In this document: positions 34,686 through 43,612 of the stretch, piece after piece
Layout: every line of letters starts with the position of its first letter
Numbering within the stretch: position 1 is the first letter of the stretch
Origin: Marivivens sp.
GTDB taxonomy: Bacteria; Pseudomonadota; Alphaproteobacteria; Rhodobacterales; Rhodobacteraceae
Reading direction: 5' to 3'
Assembly: GCA_024642115.1 (NCBI GenBank)
Contig: JAHEBU010000009.1
Span: 1-64,000, forward strand
Length of the DNA: 64,000 bases
Translations under genes and position numbers: made by a program
Notes under the pieces: model-generated
What the model saw: only the letters and a program-made list of their open reading frames with translations
Told to the model about the DNA's origin: nothing
The model's database searches: none

Positions 34686-36290
34686 TCAGGCCTCTGCCTC
34701 CTCTTCTTCGGCGGCGTCATCGGACGCCAGATCGTCAGGATCGACCCAGCCCAGCATCACGCGTGCAGTCATCACCATGGTTTGCGCCTCTTCCAGGCTT
34801 ACGTCGAACTTTTCAAGGACGCCTTCGTCCTTGACCCGCTCGCCGTTCACCGTCGTCCAGCCCCCGGCCAGTTCCCAGTCGGCGCAGGTGGCGAAATCTT
34901 CCAGGGTCTTGACGCCGTCCAGCGCAAGAGCCTCGATCATCTGCGGCGTCAGGCCCTCGAATTCGACCAGGCTGTCCTGCACACCCAATTCGCGGGCGTG
35001 ATCCAGGGCCTTTTTGTTCTCGGCTTCCAGGTAATCGCGGGCGCGTGCCTGCAATTCGGCGGCGGTGCCTTCATCGACACCGTCGATGACCAAGAGTTCG
35101 CCCTGATCGACATAGGCGACTTCCTCGAGGTTGGTAAACCCTTCAGCGACCAAGAGTTGGGCAAAGAATTCGTCCAGATCAAGGGTGTCCATGAACAATT
35201 TCGTCCGGCTTTCAAACTCGGCCTGACGACGCTTGCTCTCTTCTTCCTCGGTCATGATGTCGATGTCCAGACCAGTCAACTGGCTGGCCAGACGCACGTT
35301 CTGGCCACGACGACCGATGGCGAGGGACAGCTGCTCCTCGGGAACGACGACTTCGATCTTGCCGGCTTCTTCGTCCAGAACGACCTTGCTGACTTCGGCA
35401 GGCTGAAGCGCGTTGACCAGGAACGTGGGCATATCCTCGTTCCACGGAATGATGTCGATCTTTTCGCCCTGCAATTCGTTCACGACGGCCTGAACACGGC
35501 TGCCGCGCATACCGACGCAGGCGCCCACGGGGTCGATCGAATTGTCATATGAAATGACGGCGATCTTGGCGCGCGAACCGGGGTCGCGGGCCACGGCCTT
35601 GATCTCGATGATGCCCTCATAGATTTCGGGGACTTCCATCTTGAACAATTCGGCCATGAATTCGGGGGCTGTGCGCGACAGGAAAATCTGCGGGCCACGC
35701 GGCTCGCGGCGGACTTCCTTGATATAGCAGCGGATGCGGTCGCCGGGGCGGTACGCTTCGCGGCCGATCTTTTCGTTGCGACGCAGGATGGCTTCGCCCG
35801 AACCGACATCGACGATGACGTTGCCATATTCCTCGCGCTTGACCTGCGCGTTGATGATGGTGCCGGCCCGATCCTTGAATTCTTCGTACTGCTTGTCCCG
35901 CTCGGCTTCGCGGACCTTTTGCAGGATAACCTGCTTGGCCGATTGGGCAGCGATGCGGCCCAGTTCGACCGGGGGCACTTCTTCGACCAGCGTGTCGCCG
36001 ACCTTGGGGTCGTCCAGATACTGCTTGGCCTGGTCAACGGTGAACTCGGCCTGATAATTTTCCAGCAGGTCATCTTCGACCACGGTGCGGACACGCGTGA
36101 ACTTGGCACGACCGGTCTTGCGGTCGATGTTCACGCGGATGTCCATTTCCGCGCCATAGCGGGACTTGGCCGCGCGGGCGAGCGATTCTTCCATCGCTTC
36201 GACCACCAGATTGGGGTCGATGTTCTTTTCGCGGGCAACCGCCTCGGCGGTCTGAAGCAGTTCAAGCTGGTTGGCCGATGTAATCGCCAT
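34686..36290 (-). CDS. nusA: Transcription termination/antitermination factor NusA
   Basis: A 534-residue RNA polymerase-binding factor. The N-terminal domain (1-130) contacts polymerase. The S1 domain follows (about 135-200; NVIVDVGSGEAILRRNEKI), then two KH domains (about 230-345; VGACVGMRGSRVQAVVNELQ and LAIGRRGQNVRLASQLTG). The C-terminal region has two acidic-repeat-like helix-hairpin-helix units and ends in an acidic tail (ASDDAAEEEEAEA). It modulates pausing, termination and antitermination and is known in E. coli to regulate its own operon. It is coupled to rimP by TGATG. Confidence 0.97.
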   Translation of the reverse strand: MAITSANQLELLQTAEAVAREKNIDPNLVVEAMEESLARAAKSRYGAEMDIRVNIDRKTGRAKFTRVRTVVEDDLLENYQAEFTVDQAKQYLDDPKVGDTLVEEVPPVELGRIAAQSAKQVILQKVREAERDKQYEEFKDRAGTIINAQVKREEYGNVIVDVGSGEAILRRNEKIGREAYRPGDRIRCYIKEVRREPRGPQIFLSRTAPEFMAELFKMEVPEIYEGIIEIKAVARDPGSRAKIAVISYDNSIDPVGACVGMRGSRVQAVVNELQGEKIDIIPWNEDMPTFLVNALQPAEVSKVVLDEEAGKIEVVVPEEQLSLAIGRRGQNVRLASQLTGLDIDIMTEEEESKRRQAEFESRTKLFMDTLDLDEFFAQLLVAEGFTNLEEVAYVDQGELLVIDGVDEGTAAELQARARDYLEAENKKALDHARELGVQDSLVEFEGLTPQMIEALALDGVKTLEDFATCADWELAGGWTTVNGERVKDEGVLEKFDVSLEEAQTMVMTARVMLGWVDPDDLASDDAAEEEEAEA

Positions 36291-36898
36291 CAGTGTGTCT
36301 CCCCTTTCGGCGCATCGGCGCCATCGTCGTCTTCTTCGTCCAGAATCGTTTGCACTTCATCGAACTGGGTCTCGTCGATGATCCCGGCGTCCTTGCGGCC
36401 GCGCAGGACGTCGCGGATCAGGTCATCAGTCAGCACCAGCTTTGCATCCGACAGCCAGTCGAATTGCAACCCGATGGTACCCTCGTCGATTTCGATCAGC
36501 ACTTCGGTGCCTTCGACGCCCGCCAGCAATCCCTTGAACCGGCGGCGGCCGTCGATCAGTTCGGTCGTCTCGATCTTGGCCTCGAACCCTTCCCACTGGG
36601 CAAAGTCCTTGAGCCGGGTCAGCGGGCGGTCGATGCCGGGGCTGCTGACCTCGAGGGTGTAATTGTCCGCGATCGGATCTTCGACATCCATGACGGCGCT
36701 GACGGCGGTCGAGATGGTGGCGCAATCGTCTACCTCGATCGTGCCGTCCGGTTTCTGGGCCATTATCTGCAAGGTGCTATCCTTGCCTGTCATCAGGCGC
36801 ACGCGCACCAGTTCGAACCCCAGGTCCTCGATGACCGGGGTGATGATTTCGGCGATACGGCGGTCAATGGCCGCTTTGGCGATCAGGTCGTTGGACAT
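36290..36898 (-). CDS. rimP: Ribosome maturation factor RimP
   Basis: A 202-residue factor needed for assembly of the small ribosomal subunit. The N-terminal domain contains [23 protein letters not shown] and the C-terminal Sm-like domain starts after [20 protein letters not shown], the family signature. A C-terminal extension of about 30 acidic residues ([15 protein letters not shown]) is typical of Rhodobacteraceae. The start is ATG at 36898 behind GAAAGAAG; the longer open frame would cross a terminator and a promoter. It is the first gene of the rimP-nusA-ylxR-infB operon. Confidence 0.94.
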   Translation of the reverse strand: MSNDLIAKAAIDRRIAEIITPVIEDLGFELVRVRLMTGKDSTLQIMAQKPDGTIEVDDCATISTAVSAVMDVEDPIADNYTLEVSSPGIDRPLTRLKDFAQWEGFEAKIETTELIDGRRRFKGLLAGVEGTEVLIEIDEGTIGLQFDWLSDAKLVLTDDLIRDVLRGRKDAGIIDETQFDEVQTILDEEDDDGADAPKGETH

Positions 36899-36913
36899 GC
36901 TTCTTTCAGACAC

Positions 36914-36937
36914 AAAAAAACGGGCGCGCGGCCCGTT
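36914..36937 (-). terminator. Intrinsic-terminator hairpin in the rimP leader (attenuator candidate)
   Basis: On the minus strand AACGGGC pairs with GCCCGTT around CGCGC and is followed by a T-run of about seven. The run ends only 15 bases before the rimP start codon. It lies downstream of the promoter at 36992-37020, so it is inside the leader, where it can only make sense as a conditional terminator of the nusA operon. Confidence 0.75.
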
Positions 36938-36991
36938 GATCTTTCCCGGTGGAGCCTTGGGGGTGGAGGCCAAGACGCCGCTGTTGAGGGG

Positions 36992-37020
36992 GATATACGC
37001 AAGACGGGCCGAGTCTGCAA
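36992..37020 (-). promoter_or_regulatory. Sigma70-type promoter for the rimP-nusA-infB operon
   Basis: On the minus strand TTGCAG (37020-37015) and TATATC (36997-36992) are separated by 17 bases. The start site would be near 36985, giving a leader of about 88 bases with a terminator hairpin. The -35 box is identical to that of the dnaK promoter. Confidence 0.6.
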
Positions 37021-37037
37021 CCCCCGCCGAAATGCAA

Positions 37038-37062
37038 ATGCCCCGCCACATGGGCGGGGCAT
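37038..37062 (-). terminator. Terminator behind the peptide-transporter operon
   Basis: ATGCCCCGCC at 37038-37047 pairs perfectly with GGCGGGGCAT at 37053-37062 around a five-base loop. On the minus strand it is followed by TTTGCATTT. It lies 26 bases behind the stop of the binding-protein gene and directly before the rimP promoter, separating the two operons. Confidence 0.75.
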
Positions 37063-37087
37063 CGCTGATCCCGGGGCTGCGAAAGGC

Positions 37088-38629
37088 TTACGCCATCCAC
37101 CACCGTTCGGCCATGCGGGCATTGTCCATCTGCCAAAGTCCGCCGACCTTGGCGGGCGTGGCGATCTTGTTGTTCAGGGCCTGCACCGTATTGGCGAACA
37201 TCGGCACGATCACGCCGCCTTCGTCACGCAAAATCTGCTGCATTTCGTAATACTGGGCACGCCGCTTGTCGGTATCCAGTTCAGCCCGCGCGATTTTGAG
37301 CAGTTCCTGGAACCGCGGCTGATCCCATTGGCTGTCGTTCCACGGCACGCCCGCCTCGTACGCGGTCGAGAACATCCAGTCTTCGGTCGCGCGCCCCGAG
37401 AAATAGCTTTCGCAGAACGGTTTGACCAACCACACGTTCGACCAGTAGCCGTCGGCAGGTTCCTGGATCACGTTGATGTTGATGTTCCCGGACTTGGCCG
37501 ACGCCTGATAGAGCAGGGCCGCATCCACGCCCCCGGTGAACGCCGCATCGGATGCCGACAGGTCGATGTTGAGCGAATCCATCCCGGCCTCTTTCAGATA
37601 GAACTTGGCCTTGTCGGGATCGTAGGTCAGTTGCTCCATCTCGGCGTTGTAATACTGGTTGGCCGGACCGATCGGCGTGTCGTTAGCGACGGTGCCGTGA
37701 CCCTGAAGGATCTTGTCCACCATTTCCTGCCGATTGATCCCGTATTTCAGGGCCTTGCGGATGTTGACCTGATCAAAAGGTGCCACCTTTGTCAGCATCG
37801 GGAAATAGTAGTGGGTGTTGCCGGGGATGTCCTGAATGGTCAGGGCCGGGTTCGCCTTGAGCAGCGCTTCGGTCTTGAAGTCGATCCGGTTGATCGCATC
37901 CACCTGACCCGTCATCAGGGCGTTCATCCGGGCGGTGGTGTCGTTGATGGCGATATATTCGATCTCGTCGAAATAGCCGGCCGCGTCGCCCTTGTAGTGG
38001 TTATCGACCCGCTTGCCCACGAACCGGACGCCGGGGTCAAAGGACACGGTGCTGTAAAGACCCGTGCCGATCCCCTTGGCGATGGCCTCTTCGATCTGGC
38101 CAGCCGGGTACATCAGGATATGATAGTCCGACAGCAAATAGGGGAAGTCGGCGTTGCCATCCTTGAGCGTCAGCTGGACCTGAAGGTCCGACATCTTTTT
38201 CATTTCGGTCACGGCGGCGATGATCGGCTGGGCGGCAGACTTCGCGCCCTCGGCCACGTGCATTTGCAGCGATTCGATCACGTCATCGGCGCCGAACGGC
38301 TTGCCATTGTGGAACGTGACGCCAGACCGCAGATTGAACGTCCAGGTCTTGGCATCGGGGCTGGCTTCCCAGCTTTCGGCCAGTTCGCCTTTGAGCGTGC
38401 CATCGGCGGCTACTTCGGTCAGGCAGTCGAACACCGCCCCCATCGAACAGGCAATCATGAACAGGTCCGAATGGGTCCGCCCGTCGAACGTGTCCGACGT
38501 GTTGGCCCCGTTCATCCCGGCGGTCAGTTTTCCCCCCCGCGCCTGAGCGCGCAGCGGCAGGCCCGTCAGCCCCAGGACACCAGCGGCAACCCCGGTCTTG
38601 AGCAATCCGCGTCTGCTGAAATTGGACAT
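37088..38629 (-). CDS. Periplasmic peptide-binding protein, ABC transporter family 5
   Basis: A 513-residue solute-binding protein of the oligopeptide/dipeptide family (SBP_bac_5). It begins with a twin-arginine signal (FSRRGLLKTGVAAGVLGLTG), so it is exported folded by Tat or at least mimics such a signal. The family pattern follows: GKLTAGMNGANTSDTFDG, ALAESWEASPDAKTWTFNLR-like sequence (GELAESWEASPDAKTWTFNLR begins the region), VTFHNGKPFGADDVIESLQ and RKALKYGINRQEMVD. The start is ATG at 38629 behind GGGAGAAG. It is the last gene of the transporter operon, 74 bases behind the ATPase gene, an unusual place for the most abundant component. Confidence 0.93.
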   Translation of the reverse strand: MSNFSRRGLLKTGVAAGVLGLTGLPLRAQARGGKLTAGMNGANTSDTFDGRTHSDLFMIACSMGAVFDCLTEVAADGTLKGELAESWEASPDAKTWTFNLRSGVTFHNGKPFGADDVIESLQMHVAEGAKSAAQPIIAAVTEMKKMSDLQVQLTLKDGNADFPYLLSDYHILMYPAGQIEEAIAKGIGTGLYSTVSFDPGVRFVGKRVDNHYKGDAAGYFDEIEYIAINDTTARMNALMTGQVDAINRIDFKTEALLKANPALTIQDIPGNTHYYFPMLTKVAPFDQVNIRKALKYGINRQEMVDKILQGHGTVANDTPIGPANQYYNAEMEQLTYDPDKAKFYLKEAGMDSLNIDLSASDAAFTGGVDAALLYQASAKSGNININVIQEPADGYWSNVWLVKPFCESYFSGRATEDWMFSTAYEAGVPWNDSQWDQPRFQELLKIARAELDTDKRRAQYYEMQQILRDEGGVIVPMFANTVQALNNKIATPAKVGGLWQMDNARMAERWWMA

Positions 38630-38703
38630 CTGTCTTCTCCCTAGTTGGTGTTTCGCCGGTTGGACCGACGTTGTTCTACACCCGTCCAGCCGGGCGATTC
38701 GCA

Positions 38704-40347
38704 TCACATCTTATCAACTGCTGCGTCGCCGATGTTATCAAGTCCGCGTTCGGACAGCAGATTGGTCAGCCAGTCGGGGTCCATTTCGGGGACCGACGAC
38801 AGCAAAAGGTCGGTATAGGGATGGTGCGGCGGGCTGAACATCTCGGCCTTTGGCCCTTGTTCGACCACATGTCCGTCCTTCATCACGACCACCTCGTCGG
38901 CGATCGCCTTGACCGTCGCCAGATCGTGGGTAATGAACATGTAGGACAGGTTCAGCGTGTCCTGAAGGCGGGCGAGCAACCGCAGGATCCCTTCGGCGAC
39001 CAACTGATCCAGCGCCGATGTCACCTCGTCACAGATGATGAACTTTGGCTCGGCAGCCAAAGCCCGGGCAATCCCGATCCTTTGCTTCTGCCCGCCCGAC
39101 AGCTCGGACGGCAAGCGATTGAAATACTGCCGGGGATCAAGCTCGATCTGGTCGAGCAGTTCGTCAACCCGCTCCCGCCTTTTGGCACCTGTCAGGCCGC
39201 TGTAGAACTGCACCGGGCGCCCGATGATATCGCCGATCCGCAGGCGTGGGTTCAGGGCGGTATCGGCCATCTGGTAGATCATCTGCGCCTGCCGCAACTG
39301 ATCCTTGGTCCGCTTGCGATAGTCGGCAGGCAGGGTCACGCCGTCGAACGCGATGGTCCCGGATTTCGGCGGCAACAGGCCGGTGATGCAGCGGGCGGTC
39401 GTTGATTTGCCCGAACCGCTTTCGCCAACGACCGCCACGGTTCGTCCGGCATGAATGTCAAAGCTCACGTCGTGCAGGACGACGGCCTTGCCGTAGGCGG
39501 CCGTGACGCCCCGAACCGAAACCACTGGGACCGCGCCAGCTGGCACGGCAGGTTTCGTGGGCCGTTCAAAGCTGCGCACCGCCCACAGCGATTTGGTATA
39601 ATCCTGTTTCGGGGCCGACAACATGGTGCGTGTGTCGGCCTCTTCTACCTCGTCCCCCTTGAGCAGAACCTTGATCCGGTCGGCCATCTGGGCGACCACG
39701 GCCAGATCGTGTGTGATATAGATCGCCGCCGTGTCAAACTGCGCCACGATATCGCGGATCGCCGCCAACACTTCGATCTGCGTGGTCACGTCCAGCGCGG
39801 TCGTCGGTTCGTCAAAGATGATAAGGTCGGGGCGGCAAGACATCGCCATCGCCGTCATCGCCCGCTGCAACTGTCCGCCCGACACCTGATGCGGATAGCG
39901 AAAGCCGATCTCGTCAGGGTTGGGCAAACGCAGGCGACGATAAAGTTCGATGCCGTCCTTGATGCTGTCCGCACGGCTCATCACGCCATGCTGCACCGGG
40001 GCTTCGGTATGCTGGTCGATGATCTTGTGCGCGGGGTTAAAACTGGCAGCGGCGGATTGGGCGACATAGGCGATCCGTTTGCCCAGAAGGCTGCGTTTGA
40101 CAGCGGCAGAGGCATTCAGCAGGTCAATCCCATCGAACATCACCGAACCGCCTGAAATCCGCACACCGTCGCGGCAGAACCCCATCGCGGCCAGTCCCAG
40201 CGTCGATTTGCCAGCCCCGGATTCGCCGATCAGCCCCAACACCTCGCCCTTGTTAAGGGTCAGATTGACGCCCTTGATGATGGGCGACCACGTCTCGTCG
40301 CTGCGGCCCTCGATCATCAGGCCTTTGATCTCCACCAGCGCGGTCAT
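38704..40347 (-). CDS. Fused peptide ABC transporter ATPase (OppD-OppF type)
   Basis: A 547-residue protein with two complete ABC ATPase domains joined in one chain. Domain 1 (about 1-265): Walker A GESGAGKST, signature VSGGQLQRAMTAMAM, Walker B DLIIFDEPTTALD. Domain 2 (about 275-547): Walker A GESGSGKSTTARCITGL, signature LSGGQKQRIGIARAL, Walker B FIICDEVTSALD. Each contains the family-typical FITHDLA or YITHDLA. It drives peptide import through the two permeases encoded directly upstream, overlapping the second by ATGA. Fusion of OppD and OppF is frequent in proteobacteria. Confidence 0.95.
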   Translation of the reverse strand: MTALVEIKGLMIEGRSDETWSPIIKGVNLTLNKGEVLGLIGESGAGKSTLGLAAMGFCRDGVRISGGSVMFDGIDLLNASAAVKRSLLGKRIAYVAQSAAASFNPAHKIIDQHTEAPVQHGVMSRADSIKDGIELYRRLRLPNPDEIGFRYPHQVSGGQLQRAMTAMAMSCRPDLIIFDEPTTALDVTTQIEVLAAIRDIVAQFDTAAIYITHDLAVVAQMADRIKVLLKGDEVEEADTRTMLSAPKQDYTKSLWAVRSFERPTKPAVPAGAVPVVSVRGVTAAYGKAVVLHDVSFDIHAGRTVAVVGESGSGKSTTARCITGLLPPKSGTIAFDGVTLPADYRKRTKDQLRQAQMIYQMADTALNPRLRIGDIIGRPVQFYSGLTGAKRRERVDELLDQIELDPRQYFNRLPSELSGGQKQRIGIARALAAEPKFIICDEVTSALDQLVAEGILRLLARLQDTLNLSYMFITHDLATVKAIADEVVVMKDGHVVEQGPKAEMFSPPHHPYTDLLLSSVPEMDPDWLTNLLSERGLDNIGDAAVDKM

Positions 40348-41513
40348 TCTTTCAGCCCTGACGATCGATGCAACATCCAGTCGACCACGAAATTCACGGC
40401 GACCGTCAGCAGCGCGATTGAGCCCGCGGCCAGCAACGGCGCGCTGGCGACCATCGGCGCAAAGGCGGCAAAGTTGATGAACTGGGCAAGATCGCGCACC
40501 ATCGTTCCCCAGTCGGCCAGGGGTGGCTGAATACCCACGCCCAGGAACGACAGAGAGGCAATGGTAAGGAACACGAAACAGAACCGCAGCCCGAACTCCG
40601 CAAGCAACGGCGCGGTGGCATTGGGCAGGATTTCCCGGAACACGAGGTATCCCAACCCTTCGCCTCGCAGCTTGGCCGCCTCGATATAGTCCATGACAAC
40701 GATGTTCTGCCCAACGGCGCGGGCCAGACGAAAGACGCGGGTGCTGTCGATCACGGCGATGATCAGGACCATGTAAAGCGTCAGCAGCCCCTTTTCCCCG
40801 CCCGCCCAGACCGAGGCGATGGTCATCAGAAGAAGGGCAAAGATCAGCGACGGAATAGCCATCAGCACATCCACCATCCGGCTAAGCAACTGGTCCAGCC
40901 AGCCACCCAACGTAGCCGCCAGAAAGCCAAGGCTACCCCCAAGGAAAAACGCAATCAGCGTGGTGGCAAAGGCGATGCCCACCGTGTTCTGCGCCCCGTA
41001 GATCAGGCGCGACAGGATATCCCGGCCGATCTGGTCGGTCCCCAGGGGGAAATCCGGGTTGCCCCCCATCGCCGGATCGCCGCCCGGAACAACGTTGGCG
41101 AGCGGGAAAATCTCGCTCTGCCCGTGGGGGGCAATGACCCCGGCAAAGATGGCCAGCACCGCATAGATCAAAATGACCATAAGACCAAAGGCAGCGGTCA
41201 GCGGCATGGCGCGGAACATCTTGCGGGTCCATGCCGTGCCGACGCTTCGACCCAAAAGACGGAACAGATAGGCCGCGATGGAAAAGCCGAAGAATCCCTC
41301 TACGGCCCAGCGGAAAAAGATGGCGTTCGGCAGGGTCCAGAGCCAGACACCGCCCAACAGCAACGCGACCGCCAAGGCATAGCCATACGCCACGCCAAAC
41401 GGCATATCGCGAAAGAACGGGCCAGGGCGGATTGCGCGACCAACCGCCCGGAACGCCCAGCCCACCGCGCCGATGACAATCAGCGTCAGTATGATCCACA
41501 GCCACACGCTCAT
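40344..41513 (-). CDS. Peptide ABC transporter permease (OppC type)
   Basis: A 389-residue membrane protein with the BPD_transp_1 fold. It is longer than usual: before the conserved core it carries an N-terminal part with additional hydrophobic segments (WIILTLIVIGAVGWAF, YALAVALLLGGVWLWTL). The core begins near HGQSEIFPLANVV and GGNPDFPLGTDQIGRDILSRL, the OppC signature, and the ATPase-coupling EAA loop is DYIEAAKLRGEGLGYLVFREILPN. The overlap with oppB and with the ATPase gene is four bases each (ATGA). It forms the channel with the OppB-type protein. Confidence 0.93.
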   Translation of the reverse strand: MSVWLWIILTLIVIGAVGWAFRAVGRAIRPGPFFRDMPFGVAYGYALAVALLLGGVWLWTLPNAIFFRWAVEGFFGFSIAAYLFRLLGRSVGTAWTRKMFRAMPLTAAFGLMVILIYAVLAIFAGVIAPHGQSEIFPLANVVPGGDPAMGGNPDFPLGTDQIGRDILSRLIYGAQNTVGIAFATTLIAFFLGGSLGFLAATLGGWLDQLLSRMVDVLMAIPSLIFALLLMTIASVWAGGEKGLLTLYMVLIIAVIDSTRVFRLARAVGQNIVVMDYIEAAKLRGEGLGYLVFREILPNATAPLLAEFGLRFCFVFLTIASLSFLGVGIQPPLADWGTMVRDLAQFINFAAFAPMVASAPLLAAGSIALLTVAVNFVVDWMLHRSSGLKE

Positions 41514-42502
41514 TTCGGGTGCCTCAGGCGCGGGTTGGACAGGATCGACAGGATATCTGCGGTCAGGTTCAACAGAATATAGGCGCTGGCAAATATCAGG
41601 CAGCAGGCCTGTACGACAGGAATATCCCTGATCTTGACGCTGTCGACGAACAACTGGCCGATGCCGGGATAGACAAAGACCACCTCGACCACGACGACCC
41701 CGGTGATGAGATAGGCAAGGTTCAGCGCAACTACGTTGATGATTGGGGCCAGCGCGTTGGGCAGGGCATGGCGGACGATGACGCGCAAAGGCGACACGCC
41801 TTTGAGTCTGGCCATTTCGATATAAGGCGACGCCAGCAGGTTGATGATCGCAGCCCGCGTCATCCGCATCATATGCGCCGTGACGACCAGCGTCAGGGTC
41901 AGGGCGGGCAACAGCGTCTTGTCCAACCGGTCGCTGAACGCCATGCCCTCATAGATATTGGACAGCGACGGCAGGATCGGGTTCAGCACAGCCAGAAACA
42001 GGATCAGGATGTAGGCCACGAAAAACTCGGGCGATGAAATCGACGACAGCGTCAGGATGTTGACGGCCCGGTCGAACACCGAATTGCGGTAGAGGGCGGC
42101 CAACAGGCCCAGCGTGACCGCAATAGGCACGGCGATGGCCGCCGTCACGCCGGCCAGAAACATCGTGTTGGCAAAGCGGGGGGCGATCTGCTGCGCCACC
42201 GTCTTGGCCCCCGAGGTGGTTCCGGTAAAAGTGGTAAAATTGGCCTGCGCGAAACTGCTGCCCAGATCGCCGTGCAGCGCCCCAGCAAGCCAGCCCAGAT
42301 ACCGGGTCACCATCGGCTGATCGAGACCAAGACTGGTGCGTATGGCCGCCACCGCCTCTGGCGTCGCCCCTTGGCCCAACAGCGCCTGTGCAAAGTCGCC
42401 GGGCAGCGAATTGACGGCCACGAAAATGACGATCGACACGACAAAGAGCGTCAGCAGGCCCAGCGCAAGGCGCTGAAGAATGATGCGGATGACGCTTTGC
42501 AC
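41510..42502 (-). CDS. Peptide ABC transporter permease (OppB type)
   Basis: A 330-residue permease. It starts with GTG at 42502 (MQSVIRIILQRLALGLLTLF) behind GGGAGGG and has the OppB order: membrane helix 1, periplasmic loop with DFAQALLGQGATPEAVAAIR and LGLDQPMVTRYLGWL, five further helices, and the EAA loop EMARLKGVSPLRVIVRHALPN. VVVEVVFVYPGIGQLFVDSV is the signature near the end. It is the first transporter gene, 60 bases behind the prolyl aminopeptidase gene on the same strand. Confidence 0.94.
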   Translation of the reverse strand: MQSVIRIILQRLALGLLTLFVVSIVIFVAVNSLPGDFAQALLGQGATPEAVAAIRTSLGLDQPMVTRYLGWLAGALHGDLGSSFAQANFTTFTGTTSGAKTVAQQIAPRFANTMFLAGVTAAIAVPIAVTLGLLAALYRNSVFDRAVNILTLSSISSPEFFVAYILILFLAVLNPILPSLSNIYEGMAFSDRLDKTLLPALTLTLVVTAHMMRMTRAAIINLLASPYIEMARLKGVSPLRVIVRHALPNALAPIINVVALNLAYLITGVVVVEVVFVYPGIGQLFVDSVKIRDIPVVQACCLIFASAYILLNLTADILSILSNPRLRHPK

Positions 42503-42517
42503 CTGTTCGGTGCCCTC

Positions 42518-42547
42518 CCTTTTGTTGACTCGCAGGTTAACAAAAGG
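42518..42547. promoter_or_regulatory. Inverted repeat before the peptide-transporter operon
   Basis: CCTTTTGTT at 42518-42526 is repeated perfectly inverted as AACAAAAGG at 42539-42547, with a 12-base spacer. It fills most of the 60-base gap between pip and oppB. No T-run follows on either strand, so an operator is more likely than a terminator. Confidence 0.45.
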
Positions 42548-42562
42548 TCGGAACCTGTAAAG

Positions 42563-43552
42563 CTAAATCCCGATGAGGGCCGGATCCTGTCCGATCCGGT
42601 TCATCGCGCGGACCAGTTCGGCACTGATCCCGGGTTCTGACAGCGCGTGGCCGGCCCGGCCTACCATGGTCAGTTGCGCGGCGGGCCACGACTTTGACAG
42701 TCGCCAGGCCGAGGTTGGGGGGCAGATCATGTCATACCGCCCCTGCACGATGACACCGGGGATGTGGGCGATCCGGTCCATGTTCGACAGGATCTGCTGT
42801 CTCTCGGTCAAAAAGCCGTCGTGCTGGAAATAGTGGTTTTCCAGCCGGGCAAAGGCACGGGCGTAGTCGGCAGGGCTTTCCCCGGTCATGCCATCCGAAT
42901 CAATGGCGGCCAACGCGTTTTCCCACGCAGTCCAGGCGCGGGCGAACCGGATTTCCTGCACCATATCCCCCGAAAACAGCCGGCGGTGATAGGCGCCGAT
43001 CATGTCGTCCCGTTCGTCGGGGGGGATCGGGGATGCGAACTTTTCCCACAGATCTGGCCAAAAGCGTCCCGCGCCACCGCCATAGAACCAGTCCAGCTCT
43101 GGTTTGGTCATCAAAAAGACGCCGCGCAGAATCAGGGCCAGCGTGTGGGCCGGATGGGTCTGACCATAGATCAGCGCCAGCGTCGCCCCCCAGCTACCGC
43201 CGAACACGACCCAGCGATCAATGCCCAGCGTGCGCCGGATCATCTCCATATCGCCAACCAGATGCCAGGTGGTGTTCGCCTCGACACTCGCATGGGGGCG
43301 GGACCGTCCGCAGCCGCGCTGATCGAACAGGATCACCCGGTAGATAGCCGGATCGAAATAGCGGCGCATGGACGGACTGCATCCACCACCGGGGCCACCG
43401 TGCAGAACGACGACCGGAATCCCGTCAGCCCGCCCGCACTGTTCCACATAGACACGGTGCCCGTCGCCCACGTCCAGCATCTGCTGGTCGAAGGGGTCGA
43501 TAGGCGGATACAGATGCACCACCGCGCGCTTTTGACCTGAGACCTTGTCCAT
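42563..43552 (-). CDS. pip: Prolyl aminopeptidase
   Basis: A 329-residue alpha/beta hydrolase that removes N-terminal proline from peptides. HGGPGGGCSP (51-60) forms the oxyanion loop, the nucleophile is S120 in GGSWGATLAL, and the C-terminal GRAGHALSEPG holds the catalytic histidine; the acid is in VQGRYDMICP. IDPFDQQMLDVGDGHRVYVEQ at the start and FDQRGCGRS are typical of proline iminopeptidases. Length is normal and no signal peptide is present, so it acts in the cytoplasm on imported peptides. It precedes the peptide transporter genes on the same strand. Confidence 0.95.
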   Translation of the reverse strand: MDKVSGQKRAVVHLYPPIDPFDQQMLDVGDGHRVYVEQCGRADGIPVVVLHGGPGGGCSPSMRRYFDPAIYRVILFDQRGCGRSRPHASVEANTTWHLVGDMEMIRRTLGIDRWVVFGGSWGATLALIYGQTHPAHTLALILRGVFLMTKPELDWFYGGGAGRFWPDLWEKFASPIPPDERDDMIGAYHRRLFSGDMVQEIRFARAWTAWENALAAIDSDGMTGESPADYARAFARLENHYFQHDGFLTERQQILSNMDRIAHIPGVIVQGRYDMICPPTSAWRLSKSWPAAQLTMVGRAGHALSEPGISAELVRAMNRIGQDPALIGI

Positions 43553-43612
43553 GTCCGTCCTATATAGCCTGATGACGTCTTAAACCATCACGGACCGCAA
43601 GGAAGACCCGAC

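Noticed and set aside
36293-38644. Plus-strand open frame of 783 codons
   Set aside because: Antisense to rimP and the peptide-binding protein gene and crosses two terminators and a promoter; composition is Arg/Gly/Asp-rich without motifs.
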